In this document: piece after piece, positions 1-7,653 of the stretch | How the letters are laid out: each line of letters begins with the position of its first letter | Numbering within the stretch: position 1 is the first letter of the stretch | Assembly: GCA_041687495.1 (NCBI GenBank) | Contig: JAWLBR010000016.1 | Span: 1 to 40,655 of the forward strand | Origin: JAWLBR01 sp041687495 | Lineage (GTDB): Bacteria > Bacillota > Limnochordia > DTU087 > JAAYGB01 | Direction of reading: 5' to 3' | DNA: 40,655 nucleotides | Translations under genes and position numbers: made by a program | Notes under the pieces: generated by a model | Told to the model about the DNA's origin: nothing | The model's database searches: none | The model's input: the letters and a program-made list of their open reading frames with translations, nothing else

Positions 1-509
1 TAACAAGACATGACATCGTGTAGCTCTCTCTCATTATCCCAGTCCAAGAGCTTAACACCGCCGTCTCGTCCAGCATCCACCTTGGCTCGAGCCATAAACG
101 TGCGGATCGGCTCCCAGCCAAACCGAGCGTAGTGCTGAGGGATTCCGGTCCCTAAGGAAGAAACGGCCAGCCCCGATGCCTCCATATGGGCAATAGCCAT
201 CTGCAGTAATCTGCCAGACAGACCCTGCTTCCGAAACTGGGGTTTGGTACTCACTTCACCGATCCCGCCCATCGGTGTGACTTGGCCATCGATGTAGACG
301 TTTCGGTGGAATACCCGAACCGTGCTGGCGATCTCACCATCAACTACGGCCACCTGGATTCCCGCCAGGAGGCTGCGAGAGTCGTTGTACCAGTGCCGCA
401 TGAAGTACTGGCGCATCTTGTCCGTGTATTCACCTTGCGTGAACACCAAAGCGCAGTGATCGAACCACTGGTTCAACTCATCCCACTTTAATGTGCGAAA
501 CTCCACCAT
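1..509 (-). CDS. GNAT-family N-acetyltransferase, cut off by the window edge
   Basis: The minus strand reads open from an ATG at 507-509 to base 1, giving 169 residues with no stop, so the C-terminus lies outside the window. The middle carries a recognisable GNAT acetyl-CoA-binding segment: a GEVSTKPQFRKQGLSGRLL stretch followed by an amphipathic helix, then a GIPQHYARFGWEP stretch like the conserved region of Eis-type acetyltransferases, which transfer acetyl from acetyl-CoA to an amine. An AAGGTGG ribosome binding site lies about 11 bases upstream of the start. The substrate cannot be told. FabI ends 118 bases upstream on the same strand, and no clear promoter is visible in between. The family call is firm; the specific function is open. 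Confidence 0.85.
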   Translation of the reverse strand, partial: MVEFRTLKWDELNQWFDHCALVFTQGEYTDKMRQYFMRHWYNDSRSLLAGIQVAVVDGEIASTVRVFHRNVYIDGQVTPMGGIGEVSTKPQFRKQGLSGRLLQMAIAHMEASGLAVSSLGTGIPQHYARFGWEPIRTFMARAKVDAGRDGGVKLLDWDNERELHDVMSC

Positions 510-627
510 GATTAATGACACCACCTTCGCTTAACTGAATGTTCATCTTCCCATCGTTCACTTACTGGGAGTAGTGCTAAGAATCCTGCTGCATTCGGTG
601 CATAATCTGGCGGAGCACCACGGTAAA

Positions 628-1398
628 CTACATACCCATAATGCTGTAACCGGCATCAACGTACATAATCTCTCCTGTAATGCCTGTAGATAATCCACTA
701 GCTAGAAAGACTGCCGTACCAGCGACCTCTTCAGGCTCGATATTGCGGCGCAAAGCGGCTCTGTCGCTGTGGATCTTCATCATATCGATGAATCCAGAGA
801 TTCCTCGGGCAGCCAGAGTATTTAGCGGTCCGGCGGATATGGCGTTAACTCGAACCTGATTCTGGCCCAGGTCGGCGGCTAAGTAGCGAACTGACGCTTC
901 TAGAGCAGCCTTAGCTACTCCCATGACGTTGTAATTTGGCACAACCTTTTCAGCCCCGTAGTACGATAGGGCCATCACGCTGGCATTCTCATTCAGCATC
1001 GGCTGTAGTGCCCGGCACAAAGCCACCAAAGAGTAGGCACTGATGTCTAGCGCTTGGGCGAAAGCTTCTCTTGTTGTCTGGACAAAGGGACTCTCCAGCG
1101 CCTCTCGAGGTGCAAAGGCCAAAGCGTGAACAAGGCCGTCAATAGAGCCCACTGTAGCCTTGATCTTATCAGCCGCGGCCTCAATCTCCTCATTGCTTGT
1201 GACATCGCACTGCACCACAGCCACAGGTGGCTTAGACAAGTCGCCAACAATCTTCTCTAGGTTCTGAGCCATCCGCTCGTTCTGGTACCCCAGGATTAAC
1301 TCGGCACCCTGTGCATCCATCGCCTGCGCAATCGCCCAGGCAATGCTGCGCTTGTTGGCTACGTTGAAGATGGCAATCTTTTTGCCCTCCAATAGCAT
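628..1398 (-). CDS. fabI: Enoyl-[acyl-carrier-protein] reductase (NADH), FabI type
   Basis: This 256-residue protein has the length and layout of FabI, the cytoplasmic short-chain dehydrogenase-fold enzyme that reduces trans-2-enoyl-ACP in the last step of each fatty-acid elongation cycle. The N-terminus is the Rossmann segment with the family-typical NKRSIAWAIAQ stretch. The active site fits exactly: Tyr156 and Lys163 in the PNYNVMGVAK motif, with the second family tyrosine at 146 or 147 (an SYYGAE stretch). A GGGAG ribosome binding site sits 8 bases before the ATG. The gene is alone as a lipid gene here, between a GNAT protein and a MATE pump, so its partners in fatty-acid synthesis lie elsewhere. 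FabI is the triclosan/isoniazid target family. Confidence in the family is very high. Confidence 0.96.
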   Translation of the reverse strand: MLLEGKKIAIFNVANKRSIAWAIAQAMDAQGAELILGYQNERMAQNLEKIVGDLSKPPVAVVQCDVTSNEEIEAAADKIKATVGSIDGLVHALAFAPREALESPFVQTTREAFAQALDISAYSLVALCRALQPMLNENASVMALSYYGAEKVVPNYNVMGVAKAALEASVRYLAADLGQNQVRVNAISAGPLNTLAARGISGFIDMMKIHSDRAALRRNIEPEEVAGTAVFLASGLSTGITGEIMYVDAGYSIMGM

Positions 1399-1680
1399 CT
1401 AATCATCTCCCTCTAGATTGCTCATCGCCCCGATCCAAAAAGACCAGGACCCCAACAGCCAAGGGTCTGTGTTGTCCTTATCATCTGTCGCCTGAAAGTA
1501 ACTTGTCCATTTCCCCATACCAGTACTCTGGACGCAGTGACTCAAGCAAGGGTAACCGTCCACAGTCAATTCCAGTAGCTGACAACTACCCTTGGCAGTT
1601 GATCTGAAAATACAAGGTATTCCCATCTCTTCGCAGCTAGAAAGTACTCTTCCTGCAGACCAAGCCCATAATTCGGTCAC
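1399..1680 (-). CDS. Doubtful small cysteine-containing ORF between mate and fabI
   Basis: A 93-codon frame runs from a GTG 9 bases after the MATE stop codon to a TAG that directly abuts the fabI ATG. It holds five cysteines, including a CLSHC pair and a CIFRSTAKGSC spacing, and a tryptophan-rich tail. I do not recognise it. In its favour is the exact tiling between two genes on the same strand. Against it, there is no convincing ribosome binding site at the GTG, the alternative ATG at codon 19 also lacks one, and the frame contains short G+C-rich inverted repeats (for example a GACCC/GGGTC pair followed by a TCTTTTT run) that would suit a MATE transcript terminator. It may be non-coding. Confidence 0.3.
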   Translation of the reverse strand: MTELWAWSAGRVLSSCEEMGIPCIFRSTAKGSCQLLELTVDGYPCLSHCVQSTGMGKWTSYFQATDDKDNTDPWLLGSWSFWIGAMSNLEGDD

Positions 1681-1689
1681 AAGAGGCAG

Positions 1690-3171
1690 CTACACGGTGG
1701 TGGTTTCGGACTTTGCCACCATCGACACGGCAGACCTCCAGCGGCCGGTGGATAAGCGGTATCCAACCAAGGCGGAGCGTATGTATTGATCAATCATCAT
1801 CGCCAGCCAGGCCCCGGTCAGTCCCATCGCCATCTGACCCACTAACAGATGAGCCACTGCCACCCGTACGCCCCAGATACCAATAACACTGACGTAAAGG
1901 GGAAACCGAGTATCTCCGGCTCCCCGCAGTCCACCTATGGTAATCAGGAGCGTTGTCTGTGCTGGAACGATCAACGCCAGAAACACCATCATCGAAGCAC
2001 CAATGGCTACAACTTGAGGATCGTCGGTATATAACTGCAGAAGAAACTTACCCAAGGTGACAAAACCCACAGCCGCGAAGGCGGTGATTGATAGGCCCAT
2101 TTTGCGGGCCTCCCGCAGGGAAAACTCGGCCAAGTCAGGATTGCCCGCGCCCAAAGACTGGCCAACTAACGTAGTGGCCGCAATGGAAAACGCAGTACCT
2201 GGCTGAAAAGAAAAACCCATAATGCTCAGTAGAATCTGATGTGCCGCATAGACTTCAGTTCCCAGTCCGGCAACGATCCGCACAAAAACGATCAAGCCGC
2301 CCTGAAGCACAAACTGCTCTAGGGCGCTGGGGAGCCCAATATGCATAACTTCCCGTACACTCACCCAGTCGACGGAATAGCTCCCCCGAACCTGAACCCG
2401 CACTACCGAACCCGGTCTACCGAGCTCCCACAGGCACAAGCCCGCCATCACCACCCGAGCGGCCAACAAAGCGATACCGGCACCGACGATACCCATGGCG
2501 GGGAACCCTAAGTTTCCGTAAATCAACACCCACCCAAAAAAGACAACTAAGAAGTTAACTACAATGCTGATCTTCATGGGGGTCTTGGTGTCTCCGGCTC
2601 CCCGGAGCACCGAGAACACTACCGATGAGATGGCTACAAGAAGCAAACTCGCGCCGACTATGCCGAAATAGACTGTTCCTAAACGGAGAGTCTCCCCCCG
2701 TCCTCCCATGAAGTAAATGATAGGCTGAGAAACGGACACGGCTAAGGCTGCAAAAAAAAGGCCGATGGGAATAGTCACGATCAGTGATTGCCGTGCATAC
2801 TGCCGAGCCTTAAGGGGCTGTTCGGCTCCCACACACCGGGCAATCAATGCAGTACTACCTACGTTGAGAGCGACGAAAATCGAGTTCATCAGAAAAAACG
2901 GTTGGTTGCTCAATCCGACTGCGGCGATGGCATTGGCACCCAACCTTCCAACCATAATCATGTTGATTACGTTCATCAGCGTCATGAAGACTAGCTCGGC
3001 CAAGGCCGGAGCCGTCAATCCCCAGATCTTGCGGCGAATCTCGGGTCGAGGTGGCAGAGCTTCATCCTTGGCGGTTAAGTTTGGCGCATCTTGTGCTTGG
3101 ACTAATCGGCGGCGGATCAAATCGCAGGACCCTTTCTTCTCTCTAGTTGGTGATTTCCGCGATAGACTCAA
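1690..3171 (-). CDS. MATE-family multidrug/cation antiporter
   Basis: A 493-residue polytopic membrane protein with about twelve hydrophobic segments and the MATE signature near the start of the core (APALAELVFMTLMNVINMIMVGRLG), plus the family's repeated GAGDTKTPM and GAGDTRFPL loops, one in each half. MATE pumps export drugs or metabolites in exchange for Na+ or H+ across the cytoplasmic membrane. The frame opens with TTG at 3171, but the first 45 or so residues are hydrophilic and unusual. A TTG at 3120 preceded by AAAGGG looks a better start and would give about 476 residues, nearer the family norm. No ATG is available before the first membrane helix. The substrate cannot be predicted. 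Confidence 0.9.
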   Translation of the reverse strand: MSLSRKSPTREKKGSCDLIRRRLVQAQDAPNLTAKDEALPPRPEIRRKIWGLTAPALAELVFMTLMNVINMIMVGRLGANAIAAVGLSNQPFFLMNSIFVALNVGSTALIARCVGAEQPLKARQYARQSLIVTIPIGLFFAALAVSVSQPIIYFMGGRGETLRLGTVYFGIVGASLLLVAISSVVFSVLRGAGDTKTPMKISIVVNFLVVFFGWVLIYGNLGFPAMGIVGAGIALLAARVVMAGLCLWELGRPGSVVRVQVRGSYSVDWVSVREVMHIGLPSALEQFVLQGGLIVFVRIVAGLGTEVYAAHQILLSIMGFSFQPGTAFSIAATTLVGQSLGAGNPDLAEFSLREARKMGLSITAFAAVGFVTLGKFLLQLYTDDPQVVAIGASMMVFLALIVPAQTTLLITIGGLRGAGDTRFPLYVSVIGIWGVRVAVAHLLVGQMAMGLTGAWLAMMIDQYIRSALVGYRLSTGRWRSAVSMVAKSETTTV

Positions 3172-3225
3172 GAAAGAGAGCCATATCCTGCTTGGGCTCC
3201 AATCAAATGTCTTTACGGATATTGC

Positions 3226-3255
3226 AGAAAGGTTTCGCCGTTGGAAGGCGAAACC
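3226..3255 (-). terminator. Hairpin terminator after the metal ABC operon
   Basis: A 9-bp perfect inverted repeat, GGTTTCGCC with GGCGAAACC, has a 7-base loop. On the minus strand it is followed by TTTCTG, a weak U-tract. It lies between the end of the substrate-binding protein gene and the MATE gene, so it probably ends the metal-transport transcript. Confidence 0.65.
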
Positions 3256-3332
3256 CCTCTACCTGAAAAGATCCTTCTGTACTTCATCGCCGGAGACGGC
3301 GATGGTGTTGGCCGAAGGTTTTGGTCCGCAGC

Positions 3333-4112
3333 CTAGTTGAGCAGCCCCAACTGGCGGGCGTTGTACTCAAGGAGTGAGAGAATACTGGAAGTACCGTGAG
3401 TTCCGGGGAAGTTAAGCAACTCAATGTGCTGAGCTGAAGCAGCCTCTGCAACTGGAGCGCCCTGAGCATTGTGCCAATTGTCGATGACCATCGTCGGTCT
3501 GCTGGCCACCAGCTCACCGATCTTATTGGGAGTCAGTTCGTCCTGCCCAATGACACCTACTACATCGTAGCCGAGCCAGCGCACAAACATCTCCTGGTGG
3601 AAGTTAACAATCACTTGCGTTCCCGCGACATCGGCGTTTTGGGCGGCCTGCTTGAGAGCGGCTAAGAGCTCGTCTAGCTCTTTTTCCCAAGCCTGCTGGG
3701 CTTCCTGTGTTCCCAGCTTCTCCGCGATCGCCCGAGTCTGGGCCACCAAGATATCAGGACTGTTGTTAGTGGTAATCCGATACAGCCGGTTGTCTGAGAT
3801 GTCGTTGGCGGCTACTAGTTTCCTAATGAAGCCCTCATAGCCACCCCAGAAGATCATGTCGGCTTCTAATACCTTAGCTACGTCCGATGGCCGGAAGTCA
3901 TACTCCGGCGGATGCCGCAGCTCCAAGGGCGCCAAGATTTCTACGTCCGTTGCCCCTGCCGCCTCGGCAATAGCTGCCGTCCACGCTGTGGATGCCACAT
4001 ACCTTGAATCCCTCTCGGAGACCTCAGCGGCGCTCCCAACAGCCGCCCAGCCCAACACTAAGGTCAAGGACAGGACCATCACCCATAGTTTCCTAGACAT
4101 CAACTGTCTCAT
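3333..4112 (-). CDS. Metal ABC transporter substrate-binding protein (ZnuA/TroA-like)
   Basis: This 259-residue protein resembles the cluster A-I binding proteins that capture zinc or manganese outside the membrane and hand it to the ABC permease. An N-terminal hydrophobic signal (about residues 9-24) ends in a GSAAE region that fits signal peptidase I. No lipobox cysteine is present, which is unusual for a monoderm Gram-positive. Candidate metal ligands are His67 in RHPPEYDFRPSD, the His in NFHQEM, the WHN region and the GTHG near the C-terminus. There is no His-rich loop of the kind zinc-specific proteins carry. It overlaps the permease gene by 20 bases and has AGGAG 9 bases before its ATG. 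The metal cannot be assigned from sequence. Confidence 0.85.
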   Translation of the reverse strand: MRQLMSRKLWVMVLSLTLVLGWAAVGSAAEVSERDSRYVASTAWTAAIAEAAGATDVEILAPLELRHPPEYDFRPSDVAKVLEADMIFWGGYEGFIRKLVAANDISDNRLYRITTNNSPDILVAQTRAIAEKLGTQEAQQAWEKELDELLAALKQAAQNADVAGTQVIVNFHQEMFVRWLGYDVVGVIGQDELTPNKIGELVASRPTMVIDNWHNAQGAPVAEAASAQHIELLNFPGTHGTSSILSLLEYNARQLGLLN

Positions 4113-4950
4113 TGTTAACGACTCCTTTCTTATCCTTCTTTCTTCTGATCAAAACCTCTGTAGGATACGAGAAGCCCACAACTGCAACACCCACCGCGGC
4201 CACACTCGCCCCAATGGGAAGGTCAACTGCGACTGAAATGGCGATCCCCCCACCAGCAGTCACTAACCCCAGAATTGAAGCCCAGATGAAAGCCCGACTC
4301 AGGTTCTTGCCCAGACGCAGCGCCGCCATCGCCGGGAGAAGAAACAGTGCATCGAGCAGCAAGGCTCCGACTAGGCGAATTGCTGCAGCAATAGCCAAAC
4401 CTACCAGGGTCAAGAGAACATAGCGAATCGCTGTCTCGGGCACACCAAGAGCTGCCGCCAGCCGCTGGTCAAATAGGACCACCTGAATGTCCCGATACCA
4501 TCTGATGGCGGCTCCAATGATTACCACCGCCAACACCGCAGTCAAGAGCATGTCCTGCTTCTGCAGCATTAAGACGCTGCCGGCAAAGAGATTGAAAGCT
4601 TCCATTGCCGGTACTCCGGTCTTGTAGAATAAGATAAAGGCCAGGGCCAAAGACCCGGTCATCACCAAACCTGCAGCAGCGGCGGTATTCAACCTAGTCC
4701 GATCAGCAATTGGACCCAAGAGAAAGGAAGCGACAGCGATCCCTCCCACACCTCCCCAAAGTGGGTCAACTCCAACTACCAGGGCCACAGCTCCACCCAA
4801 GAGCCCCACGTGCATTAGGGCAAACCTGATGACCTGCAGATTTAGGTTGACGATTAGGACTCCTAAAATCGGGAACGTACCGCCAGCCAGCATCAAGCCC
4901 AGTACCGCCCGCCTCATAAAGGGCAGGCTTAACATCTCAAATAACGACAT
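4093..4950 (-). CDS. Metal ABC transporter permease (ZnuB/MntB family)
   Basis: A 285-residue membrane protein with about eight hydrophobic segments. It opens with the short amphipathic MSLFEMLSLPFMRRAVLG stretch and has the AIRLVGALLLDALFLLPA segment characteristic of the ABC-3 permease family for zinc, manganese or iron. Dimers form the membrane channel. Its ATG overlaps the stop of the ATPase gene (TGATG), implying translational coupling, and its end overlaps the substrate-binding gene. The family is confident; the metal is not. Confidence 0.93.
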   Translation of the reverse strand: MSLFEMLSLPFMRRAVLGLMLAGGTFPILGVLIVNLNLQVIRFALMHVGLLGGAVALVVGVDPLWGGVGGIAVASFLLGPIADRTRLNTAAAAGLVMTGSLALAFILFYKTGVPAMEAFNLFAGSVLMLQKQDMLLTAVLAVVIIGAAIRWYRDIQVVLFDQRLAAALGVPETAIRYVLLTLVGLAIAAAIRLVGALLLDALFLLPAMAALRLGKNLSRAFIWASILGLVTAGGGIAISVAVDLPIGASVAAVGVAVVGFSYPTEVLIRRKKDKKGVVNNETVDV

Positions 4951-5681
4951 CAGTCCACCACCCGTTCTATCCTGCTACCCGTTAGGCGGTACACGGCATC
5001 TGTGCTATTCATCAGTCTGCGATCGTGGCTGATCATCAAAGTTGTTAAGGCATGGCTGCGGTGAACATCGCAGATGAGTCTCATCAACTCCTTCTGGGCT
5101 TCATCATCCAGATAGGTAGTTGGCTCGTCCAGGATCAGCAATTGGGGAGTCCGCACCAAAGCTCTGGCAAGCGAAACCCTCTGCTGTTGGCCCCCAGACA
5201 GTTCTCTCCAATCAGAGTCGGCGTAGGCAGACATTCCTACCAAGTCCAGCATCGCCTCGGCTCTCTGCCTGTCTTTGGCACCGGGCCAGTATCGATACTG
5301 AAACCTGCCCCAACGCCCGAGAAGCACTGAGTCAAAAACGGTGATTGGCATGTGCCCAGGATCATTTTGCTGGGCAAGATATCCTGTGCGCAGCCGCACC
5401 CAGCGCCTGGAAGCCTCGTCGCGGAGGTGTCGACCTAACACTCGCACCGTCCCGGACCTGACCGGCAGCAGACCCATAATTACTCGAAACAATGTGGTCT
5501 TACCGATACCGTTGGGGCCGATCACTCCAATGAACTGGCGGGCCTCCACTTCAAAATCGATGGAACGCAGGATCATGTCACCCTCGTATCCAGCTGTCAC
5601 CTTCTCCAGCGAGATTGCCGCAGCACCGCTTTGCGGTTTCCACTGAGAAGCAGCTTGCAGTACTGCACTCAACTTACTCAC
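4950..5681 (-). CDS. Metal ABC transporter ATP-binding protein (ZnuC family)
   Basis: A 243-residue ABC ATPase with all motifs in place: Walker A GPNGIGKT at 55-62, Q-loop near 104, signature LSGGQ at 161-165, Walker B LLILDEP at 181-187, and the switch histidine at 219 (ISHDRR). It energises import by the neighbouring permease. The frame opens with GTG at 5681. A TTG three codons later has a better-spaced AGAGGTG in front, so the true start could be 5672. An N-terminal extension of about 20 residues precedes the usual family start. The gene follows the DUF1893 gene by 6 bases and is clearly in the same operon. Confidence 0.93.
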   Translation of the reverse strand: MSKLSAVLQAASQWKPQSGAAAISLEKVTAGYEGDMILRSIDFEVEARQFIGVIGPNGIGKTTLFRVIMGLLPVRSGTVRVLGRHLRDEASRRWVRLRTGYLAQQNDPGHMPITVFDSVLLGRWGRFQYRYWPGAKDRQRAEAMLDLVGMSAYADSDWRELSGGQQQRVSLARALVRTPQLLILDEPTTYLDDEAQKELMRLICDVHRSHALTTLMISHDRRLMNSTDAVYRLTGSRIERVVD

Positions 5682-5687
5682 CTCTGC

Positions 5688-6122
5688 TCAAAGGGAGATA
5701 CCTTTATCTGCAAAAAAGCTGACCAGCCGGTTGAACGCCTCGTCAGGTCCCGAAGCACCCGCGACAGTCTGCTCCATTAAGCACAGTCCATAGGGTTCTT
5801 GGCGCATGATATTCTCTACTAAGGTTTCATAATGGGCCTCGATCCCATGGGCTGTAAGTACCTCCAGCCCCGGCTGACTCATCACCGGACTAAACACCAC
5901 TGCCAAGCCAGCCCTGACAGCAAGAAATGCAGCTGCCTGTCCGATCACTTTATCAGCCAACGCCGCGCCGGACAGCTCAGTTGATAATGAGCCAGTTACT
6001 ACCCGTAGCAGTGGAAGCACTCCCCTGCCACTCTCCCTTGTTAGCTCCTGGCCTTCTTTGACCACCACCAAAGCAGCGTCAGACTGCTCCAGTAGTTGTC
6101 TGGCTAACTCCCAATCTTTCAT
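5688..6122 (-). CDS. DUF1893-family protein, first gene of the metal ABC operon
   Basis: The protein is 144 residues when started at the ATG at 6122, which has AGGTGG 6 bases upstream. The longer frame up to 6221 would have to translate a large RNA hairpin and is not preferred. The ALVVVKEGQ followed by SGRGVLPLL, and the later GLCLMEQTV with a central cysteine, match DUF1893, whose best-known member is Thermotoga TM1506. By established structural work that family has a deaminase-like fold and no assigned reaction. The placement, 6 bases ahead of the transporter ATPase, suggests a role tied to metal supply; that is inference. The family call is by motif only. Confidence 0.75.
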   Translation of the reverse strand: MKDWELARQLLEQSDAALVVVKEGQELTRESGRGVLPLLRVVTGSLSTELSGAALADKVIGQAAAFLAVRAGLAVVFSPVMSQPGLEVLTAHGIEAHYETLVENIMRQEPYGLCLMEQTVAGASGPDEAFNRLVSFFADKGISL

Positions 6123-6375
6123 TTTCTGCCACCTACCTTTCTCCAATGCAGTTTTGCCACAAACAGATTGGGCCACAAAGGCTTCCGGACTTAAGTCCGG
6201 GTACTGACCTTCGTGGCCCATGCTCTCAACTATTGCTATTTATCTGTCCTTGGCAGTGCGCAATTTTGTCAGCAACGCTTAGAAGCGCCATCTGGATCCT
6301 GGGCGGAAGACTTCAGTCTTCTATTGACAAGGTTTCCTGCAAGAAACAGCCCAGTCAGCAATAAACTCAAGAACT
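6123..6375 (-). ncRNA. Long structured 5' leader of the DUF1893-metal ABC operon, riboswitch candidate
   Basis: About 245 bases separate the candidate promoter from the first gene. Reading minus, a helix CTGGGC/GCCCAG (6349-6354 with 6299-6304) encloses two hairpins, GTTTC/GAAAC (6332-6347) and GAAGAC/GTCTTC (6306-6321). This makes a three-way junction with joiners of 1, 10 and 1 bases. Closer to the gene lies a large hairpin (6169-6220). I cannot match it to a riboswitch class I know. Structure and position are seen; regulatory function is inferred. Confidence 0.4.
6169..6220. repeat. Large imperfectly perfect hairpin with inner palindrome
   Basis: Arms TGGGCCACAAAGG (6169-6181) and CCTTCGTGGCCCA (6208-6220) pair over 13 bp with one G-U. 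Inside them sits the 16-base perfect palindrome CCGGACTTAAGTCCGG (6185-6200). No U-tract follows in either direction, so it is not a standard terminator. It lies 46 bases before the DUF1893 start. Confidence 0.8.
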
Positions 6376-6404
6376 ATATTAATACATACCACCGAGGTTG
6401 ACAA
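6376..6404 (-). promoter_or_regulatory. Candidate sigma-A promoter for the DUF1893-metal ABC operon
   Basis: Minus-strand -35 TTGTCA (6399-6404) and -10 TAATAT (6376-6381) are separated by exactly 17 bases, in the gap between nagA and the transporter operon. The -35 is 5 of 6 and the -10 is 4 of 6 against consensus. Confidence 0.55.
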
Positions 6405-6422
6405 CCCAAACATCAAATTCCA

Positions 6423-7607
6423 TCAAGTCTGATGGTGAACCACCGAGTTATCCATAGCCAGCAGCACTGCCTCTAAGCTACCCTCACGATCTCGACGCAA
6501 AACCGAGAAAGTCCCCCTACTCAGTGGTTCCAACCCCACAGTAGTCCCCATAGCTAATAAGCGGGCTGCCTGCAGTGACGCCATGTCAATCGCAGTGGCA
6601 AGCGGCACCTCTGCCATCTGCGCAGCCCTTGGGATTGCCCGCAGCAAATTGAGGGCCGACCCTGCCAGGTACGGTGTGCCAGTAAGCCGGACCACGCCCT
6701 GGGGAAATAGCTCGACATCCATACCCAGAGTCTGGTACCTACCCGATGGCAAGCCCGCTACAGACACTGCATCAGACACTAAGACGGTTCGCTCCGGCGT
6801 CTTACAGCGAACCATAGACTTAAAGACATCTGGCGGTAGGTGAAAACTATCTGCAATCATACTCGCCCACAACCGGTCCTGTGCCAACTGAGTCCAGATA
6901 TAGTTGGAATGGCGGGGTACCATGGCATGGGACCCGTTCCCAAGATGGGTCGAGAGCAAGGCGCCTGCGTCCACTGCGGCTTTGATCTGCTCTTCTGTGG
7001 CGTTAGTGTGTCCGATGGCCGCAATCACCTTAGCATTGACCAACCGCTTGATAAATCCAACGGCCTCAGGGTATTCTGGGCTCAACGTGACAATACAGAT
7101 CCCACCACGGGCCGCCTCCTGCATCTGCTGAAACTCATCCCAGTTCGGTGGGCGGGTATCAGCCAGCGGGTGCGCCCCCCGGGGGCCATCCTCGCGCGAT
7201 ATGTAGGGTCCTTCCAGGTGAATACCAGGAAGGGAACCGCCAATTTCCCGGTCCTGCATTGCGTGAGCTATAATCCGCAGCGACTTGCACATCCGCTCCT
7301 GTGAGCCCGTTGTAACCGTAGGGAGAAAATATGCAACTCCCAAACGACGCTGCTCAGCCACAACCTTGGCGATACCAGATAACTCCAGATCCTTGGGGCG
7401 GTTAAAGTCAATCCCGCAGTAGCCATTGATCTGCAGATCGACAAGACCTGGAGCCAGGAACAAATCATCACTACCAAGACCGCAACCAGTCAGCTGTTCA
7501 AGACCAACTTCTGCCCACTGACAGTACGCCGCCGTCTCATCCACTTTCACCCGCACTGGAGTCCCGGTGCTATAGTGCCGACAAAGCACTTCCATAGTGA
7601 CCATCAC
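6423..7607 (-). CDS. NagA-like N-acetylglucosamine-6-phosphate deacetylase
   Basis: A 394-residue amidohydrolase. Family metal and catalytic positions can be read: Glu132 in HLEGP, His200 in GHTNAT, His221 in STHLGNG, and the catalytic Asp279 in VLVSDAV. The early motif is DLQING (Gln59/Asn61) rather than HxH, as in single-metal enzymes such as the E. coli protein. Canonical NagA removes acetate from GlcNAc-6-phosphate in the cytoplasm. Here the usual HLFNAM loop is replaced by HLGNGSHAMVPRH, so the substrate may differ. The frame opens with GTG; ATGs at 7604 and 7595 are also plausible starts (AGAGGTG sits 9 bases before the latter). It is the last gene of the sugar operon, 46 bases after the kinase. 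Confidence 0.82.
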   Translation of the reverse strand: MMVTMEVLCRHYSTGTPVRVKVDETAAYCQWAEVGLEQLTGCGLGSDDLFLAPGLVDLQINGYCGIDFNRPKDLELSGIAKVVAEQRRLGVAYFLPTVTTGSQERMCKSLRIIAHAMQDREIGGSLPGIHLEGPYISREDGPRGAHPLADTRPPNWDEFQQMQEAARGGICIVTLSPEYPEAVGFIKRLVNAKVIAAIGHTNATEEQIKAAVDAGALLSTHLGNGSHAMVPRHSNYIWTQLAQDRLWASMIADSFHLPPDVFKSMVRCKTPERTVLVSDAVSVAGLPSGRYQTLGMDVELFPQGVVRLTGTPYLAGSALNLLRAIPRAAQMAEVPLATAIDMASLQAARLLAMGTTVGLEPLSRGTFSVLRRDREGSLEAVLLAMDNSVVHHQT

Positions 7608-7653
7608 CTCTAGCTCCAGACCTTAGCCGCACGGGCCGAATTTCCTGCTGACA

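Noticed and set aside
6123..6221. 33-residue N-terminal extension of the DUF1893 protein
   Set aside because: It would be translated from the large hairpin and lacks a ribosome site, whereas AGGTGG precedes the ATG at 6122.
6299..6354. Hammerhead ribozyme or purine riboswitch for the three-way junction
   Set aside because: The core bases of the hammerhead (CUGAUGA, GAAA) and the purine J1/2 and loop-loop bases are absent.
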